Assembly: GCA_964626905.1 (NCBI GenBank)
Contig: CAZVHA010000003.1
Span: 124,001-188,000, forward strand
Source of the DNA: REEB52 sp964626905
Lineage (GTDB): Bacteria > Chlamydiota > Chlamydiia > Chlamydiales > SM23-39
Direction of reading: 5' to 3'
DNA: 64,000 nt
In this document: piece after piece, positions 18,354-26,712 of the stretch
Layout: each line of letters begins with the position of its first letter
How positions within the stretch are numbered: position 1 is the first letter of the stretch
Program-made: the position numbers and the translations under genes
Notes under the pieces: generated by a model
Told to the model about the DNA's origin: nothing
The model's input: the letters and a program-made list of their open reading frames with translations, nothing else
Database searches by the model: none

Positions 18354-19157
18354 ATGCATGGATCAGTAAATCTTGTCAATTTGACTCATTCGACGAAAGC
18401 TAAGTTTCTACACAACATAAAAAGATTCGTTTTTTCTTGTGCCCATATGTGGGCCTGCTACTGTTATTCACAAGATAATTTGGGGGGACATCACCAACTA
18501 CTCATCGTCACAACCCAAGGTTGGGATGAGAAGCACGGGGAACTGGTTTTATACGAAAGAGAAAGCGATGACTCAGCGTGGATGGCAGTTCAAGCGCCCA
18601 TACCAGTTGTAGTAGGGAAAAATGGCCTTGCCTGGGGAATTGGCCTACATTCAATGAACGCTGAAGTGCCTTATAAAAAAGAGGGTGATGGGAAGTCTCC
18701 CGCAGGGATTTTTTCTCTCGGCAGTGCATTTAGTTTCGCTCCTGGTTCCGAAATGAGACACCTGAAGATGGAATATCTTCCTTTGCATGAGTTTATAGAG
18801 GCCGTGGATGACCCGCTTTCTCGTTACTACAACTGCATTGTGGATAGGAGGGAAGTGATTCCTGATTGGCAATCTTCAGAAAAAATGAGAGAAGAACCGC
18901 TCTATGCAATCGGACTCACTGTGCATCATAATTTCCCCAATCCAAAAGCAAATGCAGGCTCTGCCATTTTTTTGCATATTTGGAGAAGTGAAAACTCAGG
19001 GACAGCAGGTTGTACCGCTATGAGTCTGGAAAATTTAAACACAATCCTATCCTGGCTGGATAGGAGCAAACACCCACTCTTGGTGCAACTCCCTATCCGC
19101 GAGTACAGCGAACTGCAAAATGAGTGGGATTTACCAGCGCTTAGAATTAGGAAATAA
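18354..19157 (+). CDS. L,D-transpeptidase-like (YkuD-type) protein
   Basis: 267 residues. The catalytic pattern of YkuD/ErfK enzymes is present: SPAGIFSLG in the first half, then FLHIW (His about 208) and GTAGCTAM (Cys about 220). The family crosslinks meso-diaminopimelate residues of peptidoglycan, or amidates or hydrolyses such links, in the periplasm. The N-terminus has a weak hydrophobic stretch (residues 18-35) that could export it, but the start is uncertain because no good ribosome binding site is seen. A peptidoglycan hydrolase gene lies 1 kb downstream on the other strand. Confidence 0.8.
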   Translation: MHGSVNLVNLTHSTKAKFLHNIKRFVFSCAHMWACYCYSQDNLGGHHQLLIVTTQGWDEKHGELVLYERESDDSAWMAVQAPIPVVVGKNGLAWGIGLHSMNAEVPYKKEGDGKSPAGIFSLGSAFSFAPGSEMRHLKMEYLPLHEFIEAVDDPLSRYYNCIVDRREVIPDWQSSEKMREEPLYAIGLTVHHNFPNPKANAGSAIFLHIWRSENSGTAGCTAMSLENLNTILSWLDRSKHPLLVQLPIREYSELQNEWDLPALRIRK

Positions 19158-19186
19158 CACACCACGGACCTTTATTGTTGGCTAAG

Positions 19187-19350
19187 GGATCGTAAGGAAA
19201 TAAATGTTACACTTATCGAGGAGAAAAACCGTTCAGATCTTGAGGATTTTCCCGCAGCAGGTATCGCTTCGAATACCTGCAAGGGGAAATCGTCTAGAGA
19301 TGAATGGAATTTTCCCTCGAGAAGTGTAACAGTTATTTCCTTACGATCCC
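19187..19350. mobile_element. MITE-like hairpin element, copy A (164 bp)
   Basis: Ends are inverted repeats starting GGGATCGTAAGGAAATAA and matching over about 45 bp with few mismatches. TAA flanks both sides (19184-19186 and 19351-19353), as expected of a 3-bp target duplication. The interior is also self-complementary (GCAGGTAT / ATACCTGC near the centre), so the element folds almost end to end. No coding capacity. A relative with the same end sequence is at 36428-36595. Confidence 0.8.
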
Positions 19351-19403
19351 TAACGTAGCTGCAACGGAGGACCCCATTGCATTGCCTACAGGTGCCATTT
19401 CTT

Positions 19404-19955
19404 CTAAGAGGAACTGTCCCATTTTAGCTCTCGCAATTCTTTAGCTTCCGTAGCAGAAGATTGAGACTGACCCACCAAAATTGGGGGGATGCCCACTTCC
19501 TTTAAGTTTCTATTTAGCACTTGAAGTGCTTCAGTTTCCGTTGCAGAAAATTTAAAGTAATCCGGAATCCGTGCTGGATGCTTCACAAGATCTTTCGCTA
19601 ATTCCTTTAGGTACATCTGCGCTGCTTTATATACAGAGTACACTTTTTCGACGCCATGAATAAGTTCAACATCCTCGCGAGATACAACTTCAATTTCACC
19701 CATCTCTACTAAACGAGTAGAGCCAAGCGAACCCACTCTTGGGCAATAGTCATATTTTTTCCCTGCGATATCAACGAGATAGCAACGACATGGATCTAAT
19801 AGTGCATCTGCTCGCGAAATAACTAGAAAACATCGGCTCGGTTGATAAATCTCTTGTTGCTCGACCGGCGCGGCGCTTAAATCCTGACTTGTTAAAAATT
19901 GGACCCATTGATTAACTCTTAATTCATTCGCTTCAATACGGACGTTTGCTGACAT
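19404..19955 (-). CDS. Unknown protein, 183 residues
   Basis: Start set at ATG 19955 with GGAGG 5 nt upstream; a TTG four codons earlier overlaps that site. Soluble, no signal or membrane helix. It contains short beta-like stretches (CFLVISRADALLDPCRCYLVDIAGKKYD) and a C-terminal helical part. No family is recognised. The gap of 246 bp upstream of the L,D-transpeptidase end is mostly the hairpin element. Confidence 0.65.
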   Translation of the reverse strand: MSANVRIEANELRVNQWVQFLTSQDLSAAPVEQQEIYQPSRCFLVISRADALLDPCRCYLVDIAGKKYDYCPRVGSLGSTRLVEMGEIEVVSREDVELIHGVEKVYSVYKAAQMYLKELAKDLVKHPARIPDYFKFSATETEALQVLNRNLKEVGIPPILVGQSQSSATEAKELRELKWDSSS

Positions 19956-20125
19956 CTCTACCTCCAAAAGTTAACTTAATTAAAAAAATGGATTTCATTC
20001 TAACAGTCAGAGGGAATAAAAGTAAAGAGAGCATTTTGATACACTTAACAAAGAATGCTTATAGACAAATTTTCGGGAGAGGTGATCTCGAATCCGCCAG
20101 CCAGACATACGCTGCTGAATTAAAA

Positions 20126-21004
20126 TTAGTTATGTCGAAAATTCGTTCGGTAGGTTTCTGCCATGAGCGAGTCAATTCTCCTTGCCGCCAGAAAGTTATA
20201 CTTCCCACTTTTTATATTACTGATCATCACCATAGGAAGTTCTGTCACTCCACAATGAATAAATTCATCGTTGCCAAGGTACAGTCCTACGTGGGCAATT
20301 CTTGTTTTTCCAAAGAAAACAAGATCACCTGGTTGTAAATCTTCTTGCGCAACTGAAGTAAACAAATTGCACTGAGCTTGATCGCGAGAATTGCGGGGAA
20401 GTTGGATCCCCATTTCCCTAAAGAGCATTTGGACAAAACCAGAGCAATCAAACCCATAAGAAGAAGTCCCACCCCATGTATAAGGAAGACCTAAAAATTT
20501 TTTGCTGAAGAGAAGCACTTCTTCCAAGGTTTTAAGTTGAGGTGCAAAATCAATGTCGCCTCTTTGAATCCAAGCCTTTTCCCCAGATATGAATTCCATC
20601 GGAACCCATCGTTCGCCTTTATCAACCGTTTCATCCAATTTTACTTTAGAACCGTATGGAATGGTCAGAAGAGGCGGATAGGGAGTTGTGTCAGTGACCC
20701 GATAAATATGGGCAAAAAGACTTTTGACAGGCCGCAAATGATCGCTGCCTTCATAGGGCAAATTAGTCGCAAGTTGAGAAGATGGTACCCACCCTTCTAC
20801 TCCATCTACAGTTCTAATCTTAGACCAATCGCTCATACGGTCTACAACTTCCACAACACTTCCGTAAATACCTTGAGAGTCTACTTCCGTATCTTCTTGT
20901 GGCTGAAGATAGATATTCACGACTGCTCGATTGATGAGTTCACCTACAAGAAAGCCAGGGAAATTGAAAAAAATCCCAACCAAAAATAGCAAAACGGGAC
21001 GCAT
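20126..21004 (-). CDS. NlpC/P60 peptidoglycan endopeptidase with SH3-like domains
   Basis: 292 residues with an N-terminal signal segment (about 1-22), two bacterial SH3-like regions (about 27-80 and 95-152) and a C-terminal NlpC/P60 domain. Catalytic residues are seen: Cys about 187 in FDCSGF, His about 238 in AHVGLYLG, His about 250 in FIHCG. Such enzymes cut the D-Glu to diaminopimelate bond of stem peptides in the periplasm. GAGG lies 7 nt before ATG. Chlamydiae use an enzyme of this kind in peptidoglycan turnover. Confidence 0.92.
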   Translation of the reverse strand: MRPVLLFLVGIFFNFPGFLVGELINRAVVNIYLQPQEDTEVDSQGIYGSVVEVVDRMSDWSKIRTVDGVEGWVPSSQLATNLPYEGSDHLRPVKSLFAHIYRVTDTTPYPPLLTIPYGSKVKLDETVDKGERWVPMEFISGEKAWIQRGDIDFAPQLKTLEEVLLFSKKFLGLPYTWGGTSSYGFDCSGFVQMLFREMGIQLPRNSRDQAQCNLFTSVAQEDLQPGDLVFFGKTRIAHVGLYLGNDEFIHCGVTELPMVMISNIKSGKYNFLAARRIDSLMAETYRTNFRHN

Positions 21005-21065
21005 GAGGCACCTCTTTTAAAAAAGCAAAGGAAAGACTTTAGCGCAGGAAAGGTAAAAATGCAAC

Positions 21066-22283
21066 CTAGCCATTTTCGCTTTGCTTCTTGACTGCTGCAA
21101 AACGTTGAAGAACAAAGAACCAAGCTCTTTCAAAAATGCGACAGAGAGCTCCATTGGCCACAACATTGGAGCAAGTGATCAATGGGTCCAAAATCACATT
21201 GAAAGCAAGGATAATAGCGATCATTTCAGGAGTAAAGCTGAGATATGATTCATAGATGGGAAGCATGACAAAGATAGCTCCTCCAAGAACTGCTGCCGTA
21301 GCAAAGCGAGCTAGAACAAAAACAATGGTAAAAGGGATCCAAATAGAGAGCGCAGGAGCATGTCCATTGAAATGGAGATAGATCAAAAAACAGAGGAAAG
21401 TATTGGCAATGCAATCCCCAATTTGTTGAATATTTGTTGTCGCGGGGATGACAGCCTTGGCAAGGTCGGGATTGTCCAAATTTTTAGCAGTTCCTTCAAT
21501 TGTCCAAGGCATGGTTGACAAACTGCAACCAGAACTAAAAGCAACGCCTGCAGCAGGAAAAAGATTTTTTATGCTCCGAAAAAACCCTGTTATAGAAAAA
21601 CCACTTCCAATCAGGAAGAGGAGCGCGATGTAGCTCACCAAACACAAAAGAAGCCATAAAAGAAAATCTGCGTATTGAGTGAACATCTGATTGAGGAGCT
21701 GAGTTTTATACATTCTAGCAACAAAACCGAGAATGAAAAGAGGGATGAGACGAGAAAAACCTCGAGTGAGAATTTTTTCCGCAGTCTCTTTGCCTTTTGT
21801 AATGATGGCTCGCAGAGAAGGGAATTTAAAAGCGGCGATCAAACCAACTACTATTCCAATGAAGGTTCCCTTATCAGCCGACCACCAAGCGGGTTTGTTT
21901 AGAGGGATGCGCCACAAGGGATCAAAAGCATCGGCAAAATGGTAGGGCATGAGAGTCGTGAGATGTCCGGCTGCTAAATGGCCACAGCCAAATGAATACC
22001 AAACACTCATCGAATTAGAAAGAGCCTCAAAAATAAAAAGGGAGAGGATAAAAAGAGGGGCCTGCTTCTCGAAAGAGGAGATGGCATGGGCTATAAACAA
22101 ACTCACAGTAATGGGGAGAAGCCACAGCAAAAGGTCCTTAATGAAAAGGCTAATCGCATACAACCCTCGATGGGCCTCCGCTGGAAGAAATGGGGCAATG
22201 CTAAGATAGAGAGCTACAACTAAAACAACCTGTACACTCCGTTGCCTTACTGCTGCAGTTAAGATCTTAAATATCGCACCCAT
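21066..22283 (-). CDS. Sodium/proton-dicarboxylate (amino acid) symporter, DAACS family
   Basis: 405 residues, about eight to ten membrane segments. The serine-rich reentrant loop FSSGCSLSTMPWTIE and the TM7 stretch VIPATTNIQQIGD correspond to the conserved SSAATLP and GATINMDG regions of the GltP/glutamate transporter family, with some departures from consensus. Probably imports glutamate, aspartate or a dicarboxylate. It starts 13 bp after the GNAT stop, so both share a transcript. Confidence 0.85.
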   Translation of the reverse strand: MGAIFKILTAAVRQRSVQVVLVVALYLSIAPFLPAEAHRGLYAISLFIKDLLLWLLPITVSLFIAHAISSFEKQAPLFILSLFIFEALSNSMSVWYSFGCGHLAAGHLTTLMPYHFADAFDPLWRIPLNKPAWWSADKGTFIGIVVGLIAAFKFPSLRAIITKGKETAEKILTRGFSRLIPLFILGFVARMYKTQLLNQMFTQYADFLLWLLLCLVSYIALLFLIGSGFSITGFFRSIKNLFPAAGVAFSSGCSLSTMPWTIEGTAKNLDNPDLAKAVIPATTNIQQIGDCIANTFLCFLIYLHFNGHAPALSIWIPFTIVFVLARFATAAVLGGAIFVMLPIYESYLSFTPEMIAIILAFNVILDPLITCSNVVANGALCRIFERAWFFVLQRFAAVKKQSENG

Positions 22284-22296
22284 TCAAGCCTTTTTC

Positions 22297-22980
22297 TTAC
22301 AAGAGAACACACCAGCAATTGGCAGCTTTTTTGCTTGATTGCGCCTGAATTGCATTTAAATTGATGGCGTAATGATGTCTCATAACTCCATATTTTTCTT
22401 CTGCACGGACAAACTGCATACCCACCTTTTCCAGAATTCGGCCTGAGGCAGGATTATCGGGTCTAGCAGTTGCAACAATCCTTTCAAGCGGTTTGCCCTC
22501 CAAAAGAGCCCCTTCTTCGACAGTTGCTGGGGCATATTCTTTTACGACAGCTGCCACAGCTTCGCTTCCATACCCCTTCCTCCAATGTGGGCGGTTGAAG
22601 AGGTAAGCAAGTTCCGATTCACCTGGGGCATCGCCATAACCTAAGACCACATGGCCCAAGAAGTCATCTGTATCATTTTTGAAAACGGCTAACCCAGCGT
22701 AAGGATCATGTGCGCGCCAACGTCTTACCCATAGGTTAATCCGCGCTTCCATTTCTTCTCTAGTTTTCGTTTGCCCCGTAGCAAATTTTCCCATGACATC
22801 CTTACTCCCGAAAAGGGCCGCATACCGATCATATTCATCTTCTGTAGATTCAACAGAGCGAAGATGAAGACGATCTGTGTCAATCGTTACAGACAATCCG
22901 TCTTGGTCATCTGAGAAAAAATTGATCTCCGCATCTCCAAGATAAGTGTGTGTACTAGAAACTGCTGCAGCTAAAGACAT
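22297..22980 (-). CDS. GNAT acetyltransferase (RimJ/RimL-like) with C-terminal CaaX-like motif
   Basis: 227 residues, start supported by AGGAGG 5 nt upstream. The fold signature for acetyl-CoA binding is HWRKGYGSEAVAAVV and the C-terminal motif is NPASGRILEKVGM. After the domain a short tail ends in ..KKAANCWCVLL. The last four residues, CVLL, match a CaaX box of the type geranylgeranylated in eukaryotes, with a lysine pair and a second Cys just upstream. An upstream N-terminal extension of about 30 residues precedes the domain. It may act inside the host cell, if secreted. Confidence 0.88.
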   Translation of the reverse strand: MSLAAAVSSTHTYLGDAEINFFSDDQDGLSVTIDTDRLHLRSVESTEDEYDRYAALFGSKDVMGKFATGQTKTREEMEARINLWVRRWRAHDPYAGLAVFKNDTDDFLGHVVLGYGDAPGESELAYLFNRPHWRKGYGSEAVAAVVKEYAPATVEEGALLEGKPLERIVATARPDNPASGRILEKVGMQFVRAEEKYGVMRHHYAINLNAIQAQSSKKAANCWCVLL

Positions 22981-23007
22981 CGATTCCTCCTAGGTCAGCT
23001 GAAAATT

Positions 23008-23454
23008 TTACAATAATATCCTCTCATGAGGAAACTTTGATTGTGACAGTTTGCACTGCATAAAAAAAGAATTTGCAGGAGGAAATAAAGGGCTCGGAAG
23101 AGCATCTATGGAAAACCATTGCCATTCTTCGCATTTATGAGGCTCCAGTAATTGAGGTTCTCCTTCAAATTTCTCGACCACAGCAAAAAGGGTGATATAA
23201 TGTTTGCTTCCATCGATAACGTTACTGCTCCACCCACCATCCTTAACGGAAAGAGCTTTTAGCCCTGTTTCCTCTGCAAGTTCGCGATTGGCGCAATCTT
23301 CAAGTGACTCCCCAAATTCAAGATGGCCTCCTGGACACGCCCACTGATCAGCACCATGAGCACCTTTTCTTTTCCCAAGCAGTACTTTGCCCTCTTTGAA
23401 AACATACACTCCAACGCCAACTCGAGGTCTTATTTTTTCGTTTTGCTTTTCCAT
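23008..23454 (-). CDS. Nudix hydrolase
   Basis: 148 residues from ATG 23454 (AGAGGG 7 nt upstream); a longer reading to 23541 is possible but lacks a site. The full Nudix box is present: GHLEFGESLEDCANRELAEETGL, fitting G-x5-E-x7-REUXEEXGU. It hydrolyses a nucleoside diphosphate derivative, likely a MutT/ADP-ribose-type substrate; the exact one is open. It lies 27 bp upstream of the GNAT gene in the same direction. Confidence 0.9.
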   Translation of the reverse strand: MEKQNEKIRPRVGVGVYVFKEGKVLLGKRKGAHGADQWACPGGHLEFGESLEDCANRELAEETGLKALSVKDGGWSSNVIDGSKHYITLFAVVEKFEGEPQLLEPHKCEEWQWFSIDALPSPLFPPANSFFMQCKLSQSKFPHERILL

Positions 23455-23554
23455 ACAAATTCCCTCTGATGCAAAAACCCGGCTTGTCTCAAAAAGCCAA
23501 GCAGCCCCACCCCAAAAATCGAGGGGGTATTTGCGAGGCAAATTGCATCGTCAA

Positions 23555-25000
23555 TTATTTTGGGAATGGAAGCGGTAAGAGGTTCGTTGATACGCTTTCT
23601 TGCATATAAGCGATCACTTCATCTTGATTTTGAAATGCGCTCTGTTCGGAAGTTCTCATATTTTTTACAATGATCTCATCTTTGTTCATCACGAGAACAG
23701 CAAACGGAATCCCCTTCCGGTTGACCATGTCAAGTTGCTTTCCGACTTTCACCTTATTGGACGCATAGAGCTCCACAAAGATCCCCTTTTTACGCAAGGA
23801 TGTGGCTACATCGATCGCCTTTTCAAAACACCCCTCTTCTTTGATTCGATATCCGACAAATACTTGCGCTTCCGTCTGCTTTGAAAAATCGATCATCTCC
23901 AAATCTTTAACGATATCGAAAAAGCGGGTCACTCCGATGGAAATCCCCACTCCCTGCAGCTTCGTCTCTTGATTGCTATAGCCATCTACAAGTTTATCGT
24001 AGCGCCCGCCACTTGCAATGCTCCCATACTTCTCTTTGCCCTCAATAAACGTCTCAAATACAACTCCCGTATAATAGTCGAGCCCCCGCGTCAGATTGAG
24101 CGCGAAAATAACCGTATCTTTGGCAAGGCCCATTCGAGTGGCGATACTCTCCATTTCCTTCAAGTCGTTCCATGCTTGGATCGCCTCAGATCCCAAATCT
24201 TTTTCAAACCGAAAATCGGCTAAGGGACCTCGGTAATTCATCCGATCGAGCAAGGATTCAGCCTCTTTTTTGGCCAAGGTTGGAATATTCGCGGCGAGTT
24301 CTTGAACCACTTCGGCGCGATTATCGCCCTTCAGTTTGTCAATGGCCCGCAGCGCATCGGAAAAGTGCTCTTTCGGAACACCTGCGTCGGCAAGAATCGC
24401 TTTTGCGATGACGATGTGATTGACAAGGACCTTAAAATTGCAAGCGCCCAACTTTTTCAAAGCTTCGACTGTAGTGGCGAGGGTCGTGGCATCTGCGGTG
24501 GGAGTCAGCTCGCGGTCGATATAGTCATTATCGGCTTGGATAAAAGAGCGATAACGCCCCCTGCCCGCATGCTCCCCTCTGAAAACAGGCCCAATCACAT
24601 AGCGCATAAACGGAAACGCAGTTTCATTTACGTGTTGCGCGAGAAAAATGGCGAGCGGCACTGTGTGATCAAAAGGAAGCCCATATTTTGTCAAACTTCC
24701 ATCCTGAACCCGCGAAAGGCCATAGATCTGCTTTGTGAGTCCTCCCTTCCTGACGAGATTCACCGTAAACTCAATCGGACGGGGCGCAAGTCCCGTAAAC
24801 CCATATCGGCAAAACACCTCGCCCAACTCTTTGAGCCACGAGGAAATCACCCGCATTTCCTTCGCGCTGTAATTCGTAAATCCTGAGATGGGCCCCAGAG
24901 GATCGTTCACTCCATAATTGGGTCTTTCATTGAAAGACCCAGATCTTTTGATTATATCTCCAAAATCTTCTTCTTCACTTCCCTGCGTCGGTGCACTCAT
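23555..25000 (-). CDS. Histidyl-tRNA synthetase-like protein, copy A
   Basis: 481 residues from ATG 25000 (AAGGG 8 nt upstream). Class II motifs are intact: motif 2 VFRGEHAGRGRYRSFIQADND, the HisRS signature TRGLDYYTG, SGGRYDKLV, and motif 3 GVGISIGVTRFF. A C-terminal anticodon-binding-like domain follows. The usual N-terminal RGTRD loop is replaced by ISGFTNYSAKEMRV. It is closely similar to copy B directly upstream along its whole length, so this is a tandem duplication. Whether it charges tRNA-His or has another role is open. Confidence 0.85.
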   Translation of the reverse strand: MSAPTQGSEEEDFGDIIKRSGSFNERPNYGVNDPLGPISGFTNYSAKEMRVISSWLKELGEVFCRYGFTGLAPRPIEFTVNLVRKGGLTKQIYGLSRVQDGSLTKYGLPFDHTVPLAIFLAQHVNETAFPFMRYVIGPVFRGEHAGRGRYRSFIQADNDYIDRELTPTADATTLATTVEALKKLGACNFKVLVNHIVIAKAILADAGVPKEHFSDALRAIDKLKGDNRAEVVQELAANIPTLAKKEAESLLDRMNYRGPLADFRFEKDLGSEAIQAWNDLKEMESIATRMGLAKDTVIFALNLTRGLDYYTGVVFETFIEGKEKYGSIASGGRYDKLVDGYSNQETKLQGVGISIGVTRFFDIVKDLEMIDFSKQTEAQVFVGYRIKEEGCFEKAIDVATSLRKKGIFVELYASNKVKVGKQLDMVNRKGIPFAVLVMNKDEIIVKNMRTSEQSAFQNQDEVIAYMQESVSTNLLPLPFPK

Positions 25001-25097
25001 AACAGATACCCTTTTTGCTAAGAGGTGCCCTGAAAAGAGTCGAATCCCTTCAGAGCACCCAGTGATCCTCTTCTGCGGCGCGATCACCGCACCTATT

Positions 25098-26642
25098 CTA
25101 ATCATTTTCTTGCTTCCGCTCCGTTACTTCAGCCGTGAGGGTGAATGCATCGAAATCCCCATTCCTTTCGCTCGCTTGCAAGAACTCAGTCACTTCCTTA
25201 CCTGTTTTAAATGAAACCTGGGTAGAGGCCTTCATATTTTTTACAATAATTTCCTCTTTGTCCATGACCAAAACGGCAAACGGAATCCCTTTGCTGTTGA
25301 CCATGTCGAGTTGCTTTTTGACTTTCACTCTATTGGACGCATAGAGCTCCACATTGATCCCCGCTTCTCGCAAAGAGGTAGCCACATCGATCGCCTTTTC
25401 AAAACACCCCTCTTCTTTGATTCGATATCCAACGAATACCTGAGCTTCCGTCTGTCTTGAAAGATCGATCAATTGCAGTTCTTTGGCGATATCGAAAAAG
25501 CGGGTGACGCCGATGGAAATTCCAACGCCTTGCAATCCCGTCTCCTTATTGCTATAACCATCCACAAGTTTATCGTAGCGCCCGCCGCTTGCAATGCTTC
25601 CATACCTCTCTTTGCCTCTGATAAAGGTCTCGTATACGACTCCTGTATAATAATCGAGCCCTCTTGTTAAATTGAGCGCAAAAATCACAGTGTTCTTTTC
25701 GAGGCCCATCCGTGTAGCAATGCTTTCCATTTCCACGAGGTCTCGCAATGCGGCCTCCGCCTTGGGTCCCAGATCTTTTTCAAAACGAAAATCAGCTAAA
25801 GGGCCCCGGTAACTCATTCGATCGAGCAGATCTTCAGCCTGCTCTTGACTGAGCTCAGGAACGTTTGCAAGCAGTTCTTGCACCACTTCCACTCGATTAT
25901 CGGGCTTTAACTTGTCGATGGCCCGCAACGCGTCCTCGAAGTTGTTTTCAGGAACTCCTGCATCGGCAATGATCGCCTTAGCAATGACGATGTGATTGAC
26001 AAGAACATTGAAGTCGCGTGCATCCATCGCTTGTAAAGCCCTGACGGTTGTGACGAGCGTAGTAGCATCTGCTACCGGCGTGAGCTCGCGATCGACATAA
26101 TCGTTGTCAGCTTGAATAAATGCGCGGTAACGGCCCTTGCTCGCGTGTTCTCCCCTGAAAACATGCCCAACCACATAGCGCATATACGGGAATGTCGTCT
26201 CATTGGAATGTTGCGCGAGGAAAATGGCAAGCGGCACTGTTTGATCAAAAGGAAGTGCATATTTTGTCAAACTTCCATCTTGAACGCGTGAAAGACCGTA
26301 GATCTGTTTTGTGAGCCCCCCCTTCTTGACGAGATTTTCCGTAAATTCAACCGGACGGAGCACAAGTCCCGTGAACCCATACTTACGAAACACTGCGGTC
26401 AATTTATTGACCCAAGACGCGATCACACGCATTTCTTTTGCATTGTAGTTCGTGAATCCGGAAATCGTGGCGAGATGATCGTTCACGCTATAATCAGGCC
26501 TTTCATTGGGCGCATTGGATGCTCGGACAATATCGCCAAAATCATCATCGGGAACCGATACAGGTTCTTGGACAGCCGGTTGATATGCAGCCGCCGTATT
26601 GTAATTGTAATTCATTTCTGGGACAGATACTGGATGAACCAT
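25098..26642 (-). CDS. Histidyl-tRNA synthetase-like protein, copy B
   Basis: 514 residues. Motif 2 at about 162-176 (FRGEHASKGRYRAF), TRGLDYYTG at 326-334, SGGRYDKL and GVGISIGVTR at 372-381 are all present, so the catalytic core looks functional. Like copy A, it lacks the standard RGTRD loop. It has an extra N-terminal tail of about 30 residues rich in Tyr, Asn and Val, and a longer charged C-terminus. GGAG lies 7 nt upstream of ATG, next to a hairpin. Copy A starts 98 bp after its stop. Confidence 0.85.
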   Translation of the reverse strand: MVHPVSVPEMNYNYNTAAAYQPAVQEPVSVPDDDFGDIVRASNAPNERPDYSVNDHLATISGFTNYNAKEMRVIASWVNKLTAVFRKYGFTGLVLRPVEFTENLVKKGGLTKQIYGLSRVQDGSLTKYALPFDQTVPLAIFLAQHSNETTFPYMRYVVGHVFRGEHASKGRYRAFIQADNDYVDRELTPVADATTLVTTVRALQAMDARDFNVLVNHIVIAKAIIADAGVPENNFEDALRAIDKLKPDNRVEVVQELLANVPELSQEQAEDLLDRMSYRGPLADFRFEKDLGPKAEAALRDLVEMESIATRMGLEKNTVIFALNLTRGLDYYTGVVYETFIRGKERYGSIASGGRYDKLVDGYSNKETGLQGVGISIGVTRFFDIAKELQLIDLSRQTEAQVFVGYRIKEEGCFEKAIDVATSLREAGINVELYASNRVKVKKQLDMVNSKGIPFAVLVMDKEEIIVKNMKASTQVSFKTGKEVTEFLQASERNGDFDAFTLTAEVTERKQEND

Positions 26643-26675
26643 AACAAACTCCTTTTTTTAGAGGCTCGAGAGTCT

Positions 26676-26695
26676 AAAAAAATGGCCATTTTTTT
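26676..26695 (-). terminator. A/T-flanked palindrome after the methyltransferase gene
   Basis: AAAAAAATGGCCATTTTTTT is a 20-bp perfect palindrome located 18 bp after the methyltransferase stop on the minus strand and 34 bp before HisRS copy B. A second hairpin (TTTTTTTAGA / TCTAAAAAAA) follows and reaches the HisRS ribosome binding site. It can act as a terminator or as a control point for the synthetase genes. Confidence 0.55.
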
Positions 26696-26712
26696 GGCAA
26701 CATAAAAATTAT

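Noticed and set aside
19946..20338. Plus-strand ORF of 130 residues between the unknown gene and NlpC/P60
   Set aside because: Its second half is antisense to the catalytic NlpC/P60 domain and composition is not protein-like; no ribosome binding site.
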